Shown in pieces: positions 21,990 through 28,586 of a DNA stretch of 35,046 bases (positions within the stretch are counted from its first letter, which is position 1; each line of letters starts with the position of its first letter). The stretch is from NCBI GenBank assembly GCA_964584165.1, contig CAZOYW010000030.1, forward strand, positions 1-35,046. The letters are read 5' to 3'. Under the pieces are notes generated by a model. That model saw nothing but the letters and a program-made list of their open reading frames with translations. It did not search any database and was not told where the DNA came from. Position numbers and translations under genes: made by a program. This DNA comes from CAZKCI01 sp964584165 (lineage in GTDB: Bacteria > Auribacterota > Erginobacteria > Erginobacterales > CAZKCI01).

Positions 21990-22432
21990 AGGTTGCAACA
22001 AGATCTACGACTTCGAGCAAAGGACTCTTGAATTCTCGAAATCGGTCATCCGTCTCTGCAAGAAGCTGCCCGTTTCGACTATCAACATCGAGTTGACCAA
22101 ACAGATCATGCGCTCGGCGTGTTCGGTCGGAGCGAATTATCGGGAAGCCAACGAAGCTTTGAGCAAAAAGGATTCACTCCACAGACTGCGGATCAGCAGA
22201 AAAGAAGCCAAGGAGTCGAGCTATTGGCTCGATTTGATCCTGGAAGCCAATATGGGATTCAGGGCCGAGATCGACGCTATATCTCGCGAATCTATCGAGC
22301 TCCGAAATATTTTGAGCTCAATGATCGTTAAAATCGACGACCGATCATGACGGGCTGGTGGCCGAGCTGTTTGTAATTTGTTGTTTGCGGTTTGTATTTG
22401 CTTGGAATTTGTTGTTTGTAAGTTGTAATTTT
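21903..22432 (+). mobile_element. Transposase-less cassette with ~41-bp terminal inverted repeats carrying a four-helix-bundle gene
   Basis: The left end 21903-21944 and the inverse complement of the right end 22392-22432 agree at all but about three positions; both contain ACAAACAACAAATTCCAAGC. Further A/T-rich related repeats extend inward. The interior is low in G+C and encodes one protein in the operon direction. The cassette sits between two glycosyltransferase genes and ends 20 bp before the second one. Confidence 0.8.
21982..22350 (+). CDS. Four-helix-bundle protein (23S rRNA intervening-sequence protein family)
   Basis: 122 residues of the family first seen in intervening sequences of 23S rRNA genes (TIGR02436-like). 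Hallmarks are LEFSKSVIRLCKKLP, IELTKQIMRSACSVGANYRE, RISRKEAKESSYWLDLILEA and a final helix IELRNILSSMIVKI. It is predicted to be a small all-helical oligomer; no enzymatic motif is known. G+C content is far below its neighbours. Its ATG overlaps the extended glycosyltransferase stop by 8 bp. It is the only gene in a cassette bounded by inverted repeats, so it is likely passenger or selfish DNA rather than part of glycan synthesis. Confidence 0.9.
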   Translation: MTEGCNKIYDFEQRTLEFSKSVIRLCKKLPVSTINIELTKQIMRSACSVGANYREANEALSKKDSLHRLRISRKEAKESSYWLDLILEANMGFRAEIDAISRESIELRNILSSMIVKIDDRS

Positions 22433-22452
22433 CCACCCCAGGGGATCGACCC

Positions 22453-23523
22453 GTGATCGGGATACACCAGTTATTGGCCGGCTTCACCTTCGGCGACGCC
22501 ATCTCCAACTACGCCCGGGAACTGCAGAGGATCATCCGTTCCTGGGGGCACCCTTCGGAGATCTTCGTCGCTCCCAACGCCATCGAGCCCAAGGTCCGCC
22601 ACCTCTGCCGCCCCTTCGCCGAGCACGCCGCTCTCTCCCGGGGGGGAAACATCCTGCTCTACCACTTCTCGATCGGATCGCCGGCCTCCCTTTACTACGC
22701 CGGCGTGCCCGACACCCGGGTGATGATCTACCACAACATCACGCCCGCCCGCTTCTTCCCCGTCTTCAGCCCCGAGCTCGCCCACCTCCTCGGCGAGGGG
22801 CGGCGGGAGATGGAGGAACTCCGGGGCGCGACCGAGCTCGCCCTGGCCGTCTCCGAATACAACCGCTCCGAGCTCGTCTCGGCCGGCTTCCCCCGGACCG
22901 GGATCGTCCCCCTCACCCTCGACTGGTCGTCGCTCGACGGCGCCCCCAGCCGCTCCCTCCTCCTCCAGCAGCGCGACGCCCGCGACAGCCTCCTCTTCGT
23001 GGGCCGGCTCGCCCCCAACAAGAAGTTCGAGGACTTGCTCAAGGCCTTCTACTACTACAAGCTGATCAAGCCCGCCGCCCGCCTCTTCCTGGTCGGGAAC
23101 GAGACCGGCCAGGAAGCTTACGCGGAGTATCTCCGCTCGATCGTCCGGGAGCTCGGCCTCCGGGACGTCGTCTTCGCCGGCCATGTCTCCCACTCGGAAT
23201 GGCTCGCCTACTACCGCCTGGGCCGGGTCTTCCTCTGCCTGAGCGAGCATGAGGGCTTTTGCCTCCCGCTCCTGGAGGCGATGCGCTTCGGCCTCCCGGT
23301 GCTGGCCTACGCGGCGGCGGCCGTCCCCGACACGCTCGATAGGGCCGGCGTCCTGATCCGGGAAAAGAACTTCCCGGAGATCGCCGAGATGGCCGCCCTC
23401 CTCTGCGATGACTCCGAACTGCGGGAGGCGGTCCTCCAAAAGCAGCGGGAGCGGTTGGCGGCGTTCAGGAGTCTGCCGGTGGGAGATATACTCCGGGATC
23501 ATCTCAAGCCATGGCTGGGTTAA
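22453..23523 (+). CDS. GT4-type glycosyltransferase
   Basis: 356 residues from a GTG at 22453 with AGGGG upstream. GT-B features: N-terminal GIHQLLAGFTFGDAISNYAR, then LLFVGRLAPNKKFEDLLKAF, LFLVGNETGQEAY, VVFAGHVSHSEWLAYYRLG and the nucleotide-sugar motif LSEHEGFCLPLLEAMRFGLP (E-x7-E), typical of GT4 transferases using NDP-sugars or GDP-mannose. A cytoplasmic role in building the exported polysaccharide is likely. The cassette ends just 20 bp upstream, so its leader may have been altered too. The end overlaps the next frame by 13 bp. Confidence 0.93.
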   Translation: MIGIHQLLAGFTFGDAISNYARELQRIIRSWGHPSEIFVAPNAIEPKVRHLCRPFAEHAALSRGGNILLYHFSIGSPASLYYAGVPDTRVMIYHNITPARFFPVFSPELAHLLGEGRREMEELRGATELALAVSEYNRSELVSAGFPRTGIVPLTLDWSSLDGAPSRSLLLQQRDARDSLLFVGRLAPNKKFEDLLKAFYYYKLIKPAARLFLVGNETGQEAYAEYLRSIVRELGLRDVVFAGHVSHSEWLAYYRLGRVFLCLSEHEGFCLPLLEAMRFGLPVLAYAAAAVPDTLDRAGVLIREKNFPEIAEMAALLCDDSELREAVLQKQRERLAAFRSLPVGDILRDHLKPWLG

Positions 23524-25049
23524 GCCGCCAGCCAACACGGGGAAGTGGCAAGGGCGAGGGGGGGTATGCGGACGCCAAGACCTCCCTCTCCCCTAAAAAG
23601 GGGAGAGGGTTGAATTCCTCCCCGGCGGATAGGTTTTCATCTCCGACGGATAGGCTTCCCTCCCCGGCGGATAGGCTTCACTCCCCGGTAAACCGGCTCT
23701 CTTACGGTCCGCTCCTCGTCCTCCTCCTCCTCACCTCCTTGCGCGGGGCGGCCTACCTCGCCGCCGTCCCCCCCTGGCTCAACCCCGACGAGCCGACCCA
23801 TTTCGAATACGCCGCCCGGCTGGCCCGGGGCGGACCGCTTGGCTCTCCCCGCGCGGCGGACCCCCTTCAGAAGGAGATCATCGCCTCGCTCGACCGCCAC
23901 CGCTTCTGGGAGTTCCAGGGAATCCCCCGGCCCGATCCTCTCCCCGCCTCCTTCTCCGCGGCCCCCCTCCTCCAGGAGGTCCCCACCCAGATCGGGCGCA
24001 AGCCCTTTCTCTATTATCTCCTCGCCTCCTTTCCCCTCCGCCTCCTCGGGGGAGAGCCGCTCGTCCTCCGCCTCCACTGCCTCCGGGCCCTCTCCCTCCT
24101 CTGCGCCCTCGGCACCGTCGCCGCCATCTACGCCGCCGCCCGCCGCCTCCTCCCCGCCGATCCCGTCTTCCCCTTCGCGGCGGCCGCGGCCGCCGCCTTC
24201 GTCCCCCAGTTCATGCTCGCGGCGACCGCGGCCGGACCCGACGCTTTGGCCAACCTCCTCTGCGCCGGCGTCCTCCTCGCCGCCCTGGATTGCGTGAGCC
24301 GCGGCCTCGCCCTCCCCCGCCTGGCCTCGGCGGTCGCGCTCTTGATCCTCGCCGTCCTCGCCACCTACCGTTCGCTGATCGTGCTCCCCCCCCTCCTGGC
24401 GGGCGTCGTCCTGGGGGCTCTCCGCCGCCGGGAGGAGAAACGCTGGCCGGCCGTCGCCGCCGCCACCGCCCTCCTCGCCGTCCTCTATTCCGCGCTGGTC
24501 TGGGCGGCGCCGGGGGCGGTCTCCGTGATCATGGCCCGCCTCTCCTCCCTGGGCCGGACCTGGAGCGCCTGGCGCGCGGGGTCCTCCCCCGCGGCCGCGG
24601 TCGCCTACCCCCATTTTCACCGCGAGCTCTTCCGCTCCTTCTGGCTGAAGTTCGGCTGGGCCCGCTTCTCTCTCCCTCCCTGGTATTACGCGGTCACGGC
24701 GGCCGCCGCGCTCGCCGCCGCCGCCGGTCTCGCCGTCAGTCCCTTCCGGCGGCGGAGGGTCCCGGCGGACGGTCGGGCGGACGGGGCGGCGGTCGGCCTC
24801 CTCCTCTTCGCCGGCGCCTGCGCCCTTCTCGCCTACTACCTCTCCTGGGGGTTGGAGCCGAAGATCTCCACCGTCCAGGGGCGCCACCTCTTCCCGGCCC
24901 TCGCCGCCTGGTCGCTCCTCTTCGTCCTGGGCTGGAGGGAGATCGCCCCGGAAGGCCGGCGCCGAGCCGTCTACGGCTTCCTCCTCTCCCTCCTCGCCCT
25001 TCTCGACGCCGTCGCCCTCTTCGGCTTCATTTTTCCCACCTTCGCTTAA
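23511..25049 (+). CDS. Polytopic membrane protein, DUF2142 / GT-C glycosyltransferase-like
   Basis: 512 residues if started at the ATG 23511, which overlaps the previous gene by 13 bp. About ten hydrophobic helices follow residue 66 (YGPLLVLLLLTSLRGAAYLA and so on). The first periplasmic loop has LNPDEPTHFEYA with the Asp-Glu pair at 93-94 where GT-C enzymes keep their catalytic acid. A long outer loop with EVPTQIGRKPFLYYLL and a later YLSWGLEPKISTVQGRHLFP also fit. It probably glycosylates a lipid carrier or glycan outside the membrane. Residues about 25-64 are encoded by a hairpin and a 21-bp repeat, so the true start may be later, such as TTG 23610. Confidence 0.75.
   Translation: MAGLSRQPTRGSGKGEGGYADAKTSLSPKKGRGLNSSPADRFSSPTDRLPSPADRLHSPVNRLSYGPLLVLLLLTSLRGAAYLAAVPPWLNPDEPTHFEYAARLARGGPLGSPRAADPLQKEIIASLDRHRFWEFQGIPRPDPLPASFSAAPLLQEVPTQIGRKPFLYYLLASFPLRLLGGEPLVLRLHCLRALSLLCALGTVAAIYAAARRLLPADPVFPFAAAAAAAFVPQFMLAATAAGPDALANLLCAGVLLAALDCVSRGLALPRLASAVALLILAVLATYRSLIVLPPLLAGVVLGALRRREEKRWPAVAAATALLAVLYSALVWAAPGAVSVIMARLSSLGRTWSAWRAGSSPAAAVAYPHFHRELFRSFWLKFGWARFSLPPWYYAVTAAAALAAAAGLAVSPFRRRRVPADGRADGAAVGLLLFAGACALLAYYLSWGLEPKISTVQGRHLFPALAAWSLLFVLGWREIAPEGRRRAVYGFLLSLLALLDAVALFGFIFPTFA
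23583..23610 (+). repeat. Hairpin inside the start region of the membrane-protein gene
   Basis: CCTCTCCCC and GGGGAGAGG flank TAAAAA, giving a perfect stem. It would make a fair terminator for the preceding glycosyltransferase or an attenuator, but it is also in frame with the next gene. Confidence 0.5.
23619..23702. repeat. 21-bp tandem repeat, four units, in frame
   Basis: Units at 23619, 23640, 23661 and 23682 share TCCCCGGCGGATAGGCTT. As 7 codons each they would encode SPADRFS, SPTDRLP, SPADRLH, SPVNRLS ahead of the first membrane helix. Confidence 0.8.
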
Positions 25050-25070
25050 AGCGAAGGTGGAAAAATGAAG
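25025..25070 (+). terminator. Hairpin whose 3-nt loop is the stop codon
   Basis: Arms 25025-25046 and 25050-25070 pair along 21 bp with one bulged C; the loop is TAA, exactly the stop codon of the membrane-protein gene. No T-tract follows. Confidence 0.6.
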
Positions 25071-25085
25071 AATCGCTCTTTGCGA

Positions 25086-25114
25086 TTGTCTCTCCCGCCG
25101 GCCTATGCCATAAT
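25086..25114 (+). promoter_or_regulatory. Possible promoter for uridine phosphorylase
   Basis: TTGTCT (25086-25091) and CATAAT (25109-25114) are spaced by 17 bp and lie about 50 bp before the ATG, in the A/T-richest part of the gap 25071-25161. Confidence 0.45.
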
Positions 25115-25161
25115 TTATAAAACAGGCAATTCCTCTAGGTGAAACCACGAAAGGGGCTCCC

Positions 25162-25902
25162 ATGAGCGGGAAGGAATACCATATCGGCGTGGCCAAGGGC
25201 GAGGTGGGCGAATACGTCCTCCTCCCCGGCGATCCCAAGCGCACCGAGATGATCGCGAAGCACTTCGACGGCGCGAAGGAGATCGCCTTCAACCGCGAGT
25301 TCAGGACCTTCACCGGGAAGGTGGGAGGGCTTAAGGTCTCGGTCACCTCGACCGGGATCGGCTGCCCCTCGGCCGCGATCGCGATCGAGGAGCTCGTCCG
25401 GGTGGGCGCCCACACCTTCATCCGGGTGGGGACGGCCGGCTCCCTCCAGAAGGAGGTGGACCTCGGCCATCTCGCCATCGCCACCGCCGCCGTCCGGGAA
25501 GAGGGGACCAGCCGCCAGTACGTCCCCCTCCAGTACCCCGCGGTCGCCCATCCCGACGTGGTCTTCGCCCTGCGCGAGGCCGCCCGCCGCCTCGGCTATC
25601 CCCATCACCTGGGGATCACCCACTGCAAGGACGCCTTCTATTCCGAGGAGGAAGGCTACAGCGCCCAGGCCGAGCACAACCAGGACCTCTGGAAGACCTG
25701 GATGCGGGGGAACGTGATCGCCACCTCGATGGAGGAGTCGGCCCTCTTCGTGGTGGGCTCTCTCCGCAAGGTCCGGGTCGGCTCCATCCTCGCCATCATC
25801 GGCCAGACCTGGGCGGGGAAGCCCGTCGTCCACGGGATCGGCCCCGAGAAGGCGATCGAGACCGCGATCGCGGCCATCGGGATCCTCGCCTCCCGGAAGT
25901 GA
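25162..25902 (+). CDS. udp: Uridine phosphorylase / nucleoside phosphorylase (PNP-UDP family)
   Basis: 246 residues, normal for the hexameric NP-I family. It cleaves uridine (perhaps other nucleosides) with phosphate to base and ribose-1-phosphate for salvage. Motifs: LLPGDPKRTEMIAKHF (phosphate-binding GDP-x-R), FNREFRTFTG, VTSTGIGCPSAAIAIEELVR, FIRVGTAGSLQKEVDLGHLA and the ribose-binding TSMEESALF, where E. coli Udp has EMESA. The sequence order and spacing follow E. coli Udp most closely. Start MSGKEYHIGVAKG at 25162 has AAAGGGG upstream. A small GC hairpin (25904-25922) follows the stop. Confidence 0.92.
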   Translation: MSGKEYHIGVAKGEVGEYVLLPGDPKRTEMIAKHFDGAKEIAFNREFRTFTGKVGGLKVSVTSTGIGCPSAAIAIEELVRVGAHTFIRVGTAGSLQKEVDLGHLAIATAAVREEGTSRQYVPLQYPAVAHPDVVFALREAARRLGYPHHLGITHCKDAFYSEEEGYSAQAEHNQDLWKTWMRGNVIATSMEESALFVVGSLRKVRVGSILAIIGQTWAGKPVVHGIGPEKAIETAIAAIGILASRK

Positions 25903-25940
25903 GCGGGCCGCTCTCCCGGCCCCGGAACAGGGAGTAGCTT

Positions 25941-26000
25941 TGCGCAACCCATCCCAACCTTACGTAACTTGGCGTAACCTACCGTAACCCTGCGTAACTT
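25941..26000. repeat. 10-bp tandem repeat, six exact periods
   Basis: Six consecutive 10-bp units (TGCGCAACCC, ATCCCAACCT, TACGTAACTT, GGCGTAACCT, ACCGTAACCC, TGCGTAACTT) share a CGTAAC core. One helical turn per unit would put the cores on one DNA face. It ends 12 bp before the next ATG. Confidence 0.85.
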
Positions 26001-26012
26001 TTTTATTTAGTC

Positions 26013-26582
26013 ATGCCCGATCCCCGTCCCACCGCCATCCTCGACTGGGTGGAGCAGCGCATCCTCTCCTTCGAGGAGTTCTTCATCCCCCTCATGCGCC
26101 TCTGCCGGGAGATCCCGCCCGAGCTGGCGGACCCCCCGCCTGCGCCGGAGGTTCTCCGCTCCTGGATCGAGACCGACCCGCGCTTCGAGATCCTCCGCCC
26201 CTCGGCCGAACCCGGGGACGGAGGGGACGCCGAATCCGCCGAAGAAGAGGAGGAGATGGAGCGGCTCGGCTACTTCAAGGGCCCCCGGGTCGGGCTCAAG
26301 AACAAGCGCCCCTCGCGCGAGGAAGTGCTTAAGATCATCCAGAAGCACGCCGGGAAGCTGGTCGAAGCGCTGCAGAAGGCCTACGCGGCCCGCCCCCGCG
26401 GCGGGGGGAGCTCCGCCGAGATCGAGGACCAGCTCCTGGATCTGATGCAGCGGGCCCAGACGCTCCAGAAGCATCTGCCGGGATCCGGCGGGAAGAATGG
26501 CCGCTCGACGGGAACGGGGAACCGCCCGGGGGGCGAGGCGAATGCCGGCGCGACGGGCGGGGCCGGCCAACCATCAACCTAA
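26013..26582 (+). CDS. Unknown cytoplasmic protein, helical with disordered tail
   Basis: 189 residues beginning MPDPRPTAILDWVEQRILSF. The N-terminal ~55 residues are helical (FEEFFIPLMRLCREIPPELA). A very acidic run (GDGGDAESAEEEEEMERLGY) leads to a basic segment with RPSREEVLKIIQKHAGKLVE and a helix with EIEDQLLDLMQRAQTLQKHL. The final 30 residues are Gly/Ala/Asn/Thr-rich and probably disordered. There is no signal, membrane span or known motif. No ribosome site precedes the ATG, because the 10-bp repeat and a T-run occupy the leader. It lies upstream of fabD with about 60 bp between; I cannot assign a function. Confidence 0.6.
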   Translation: MPDPRPTAILDWVEQRILSFEEFFIPLMRLCREIPPELADPPPAPEVLRSWIETDPRFEILRPSAEPGDGGDAESAEEEEEMERLGYFKGPRVGLKNKRPSREEVLKIIQKHAGKLVEALQKAYAARPRGGGSSAEIEDQLLDLMQRAQTLQKHLPGSGGKNGRSTGTGNRPGGEANAGATGGAGQPST

Positions 26583-26630
26583 CCCATCGCCCAAACCGAT
26601 ATCCCCGCCTTAACCCATCAACCAGTTAAT
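26571..26630. repeat. Degenerate AACC-CATC repeat before fabD
   Basis: CCATCAACC, TAACCCATC, CCAAACCGAT and TAACCCATCAACC recur in the gap between the unknown gene and fabD. The stop of the unknown gene lies inside it. Confidence 0.5.
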
Positions 26631-26642
26631 AGGAGGTGCGCC

Positions 26643-27575
26643 ATGAGCAGGATCGCGTTTCTCTTCCCCGGACAGGGGTCCCAATACGTGGGGATGGGCA
26701 AAGACCTCGCCCAGACCGAGGCCGGAAAGAACCTCTTCGCCGAGGCCGACGGCGTGCTGGGCTTTTCCCTCTCCCGCCTCTGCCGGGAGGGGCCGGAGGA
26801 GGATCTGAAGCAGACCCTCAACACCCAGCCCGCCATCCTCGCCGTCTCCCTGATCGCCGCCGAGCTCCTCAAGGCCAAGGGGATCAAGGCCGAGATGGCC
26901 GCCGGCCACAGCCTGGGCGAGTACAGCGCTCTGGCGGCGGCGGGGGCCCTCTCCTTCGCCCAGGCCCTCCGGCTGGTGAGGACCCGCGGGACGCTGATGC
27001 ACGAGGCGAACAAGACGATCGGCGGGACGATGGCCGCGATCGTCGGCCTCGCGCCCGAGCAGGTGATCGACCTCTGCCGAGAGGCGAGCGCGGCGGGGCT
27101 GGTCCAGGCGGTGAACTTCAACTCCCCCGGCCAGACCGCGATCTCGGGGACGAAGGAGGGGATCGCCCGGGCGATCGAGCTCGCCCTGGCCAAGGGCGCC
27201 AAGCGGGCGCTCCCCCTCCCGGTCTCCGCCCCCTTCCACTCCTCCCTGATGGACCCGGTGGCGGAGAAGTTCCGCCCCGAGCTGGAACGGGCGGCGGTCG
27301 CCGATGCCGCCCTCCCGGTCGTCGCCAACATCAGCGCCCGCCCGGAGACGAAGGCGCCGGAGATCCGGGAGAACCTGGCCAAGCAGATCAACGGCCCGGT
27401 CCGCTGGACCGAGTCGATCCAGTTCATGCTCGCGGCGGGGATCACCACCTTCGTCGAGGTGGGTCCGGGCAAGGTCCTCACCGGCCTGCTGCGCCAGATC
27501 AACAAGGAGGCGCGGTGCTTCCCGGTCGAGTCCCCGGCCTCGATCGACGAGGCCGCGGCCCGCTTGCAGGCGTGA
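26643..27575 (+). CDS. fabD: Malonyl-CoA:ACP transacylase
   Basis: 310 residues, typical FabD. It loads malonyl groups onto acyl carrier protein for fatty acid synthesis. Motifs: FLFPGQGSQYVGMGKDL at the N-terminus, the nucleophile elbow GHSLGEYSAL with Ser about 90, the conserved Arg in LRLVRTRGTLM, VNFNSPGQTAISG, SAPFHSSLM with catalytic His about 199, and EVGPGKVLTGLLRQI. Start at 26643 has a strong AGGAGGT six bases upstream. Other fab genes are not adjacent, so it appears as a stand-alone unit framed by repeats. Confidence 0.97.
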   Translation: MSRIAFLFPGQGSQYVGMGKDLAQTEAGKNLFAEADGVLGFSLSRLCREGPEEDLKQTLNTQPAILAVSLIAAELLKAKGIKAEMAAGHSLGEYSALAAAGALSFAQALRLVRTRGTLMHEANKTIGGTMAAIVGLAPEQVIDLCREASAAGLVQAVNFNSPGQTAISGTKEGIARAIELALAKGAKRALPLPVSAPFHSSLMDPVAEKFRPELERAAVADAALPVVANISARPETKAPEIRENLAKQINGPVRWTESIQFMLAAGITTFVEVGPGKVLTGLLRQINKEARCFPVESPASIDEAAARLQA

Positions 27576-27637
27576 TGGACGATAGGGACGAAATGGGCGC
27601 TATGGACAGCCCGTCCCTAGCGTCCATCTCGTCCCTT
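27575..27637. repeat. Inverted ATGGACG / CGTCCAT repeat cluster after fabD
   Basis: The left half (ATGGACGATAGGGACG and so on) pairs imperfectly with the right half (TCCCTAGCGTCCATCTCGTC). The same family occurs at 28589-28645, so the two copies bracket the gene between them. Confidence 0.65.
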
Positions 27638-27673
27638 TTATCCCTGTCGGCCGGCGGTTGAAACGGCCACCCG

Positions 27674-28561
27674 ATGAAACTCGGCGCGGTCAGCCCCGCC
27701 CTCCTCGCGGCGTTGGTCCTCCTCGGCGCGGAGCCGGCTCTCCGCGCCGAGGTAGTGACCGTCATGGCCGCCAACCTGACCACCGCCGGCCAGGTCTACG
27801 GCGACCAGGCGGTCCGCATCTTCCAGGCCCTCCGTCCCGATGTCGTCCTGCTCCAGGAGTTCAACGTCCAGACCAGCCGCCGCGCCTTCGTCGACGCCGC
27901 CTTCGGGACGGGCTACTACTTTTATTGCGAACCGGAGAACGGCGGACTCCCCAACGGGATCGTCAGCCGCTTCGCCATCCAGACCTGCGGGGAGTGGAAC
28001 GACGAAAACATCCCGAACCGGGACTTCGCCTGGGCGGTGATCGACCTGCCGGGGGAGACCGACCTCCAGGCTCTGAGCGTGCACCTGAAGGCCGGGGACA
28101 AGGCGCGCGACGCCGAGCGGAGACGGCGGGAGGCGGAGCAGATCAAGGGCTATGCCGCGAGCCACTTCCGCGCCGATTTTTACACGGTGGTCGGGGGAGA
28201 CCTGAACGCCCAGCACCGGCTCGATCCCGCGCTGGCCGTCTTGAGGACCTTCCTCGCCCCCGACACCCACGTCCCCCGGGACCTGCGCAGGAACGTCAAC
28301 ACCAACGCCTCCCGGGCCAAGCCCTACGACTGGGTGATCCCGAACCGCCTCCTCGATGGCCGGCACACCCCTCTCTTCGTGGGCGCCACCCGCCAGTTTT
28401 ACCCGGACGGGATCGTCTTCGACAGCCGCTCCTTTGCCCCCCTCTCCGCCGTCCCTCCGGTCCGTCCGGGCGACTCCGGGGAGAACGGGATGCAGCACAT
28501 GGCGGTGCTGAAGGCGTTCCTCCTGGGCGAGACCGAGGCCGCGACCGCCGGCGGGCGCTAG
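27674..28561 (+). CDS. Exported endonuclease/exonuclease/phosphatase-fold protein
   Basis: 295 residues with a signal peptide (MKLGAVSPALLAALVLLGAE, cleavage near LRAEV). The EEP fold is indicated by VMAANLTTAGQVYGDQAVRI, LRPDVVLLQEFNVQ with the metal-binding Glu, a SVHLKAG segment, VVGGDLNAQHRLD with the catalytic Asp-x-Asn, and a DWVIPN motif. The final catalytic His, usually SDH, is most likely in GMQHMAVLKAF. Substrates in this superfamily range from DNA to phosphoesters and lipids, so an extracellular nuclease or phosphodiesterase is as far as one can go. No clear ribosome site. Repeats of one family lie on both sides. Confidence 0.82.
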   Translation: MKLGAVSPALLAALVLLGAEPALRAEVVTVMAANLTTAGQVYGDQAVRIFQALRPDVVLLQEFNVQTSRRAFVDAAFGTGYYFYCEPENGGLPNGIVSRFAIQTCGEWNDENIPNRDFAWAVIDLPGETDLQALSVHLKAGDKARDAERRRREAEQIKGYAASHFRADFYTVVGGDLNAQHRLDPALAVLRTFLAPDTHVPRDLRRNVNTNASRAKPYDWVIPNRLLDGRHTPLFVGATRQFYPDGIVFDSRSFAPLSAVPPVRPGDSGENGMQHMAVLKAFLLGETEAATAGGR

Positions 28562-28586
28562 GCCCGGGCGCCGGAGGCCGCGGGCA

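Noticed and set aside
18373..22432. The two cassettes as one composite transposon
   Set aside because: Their ends are unrelated in sequence and period, and ordinary operon genes of host-like composition lie between them.
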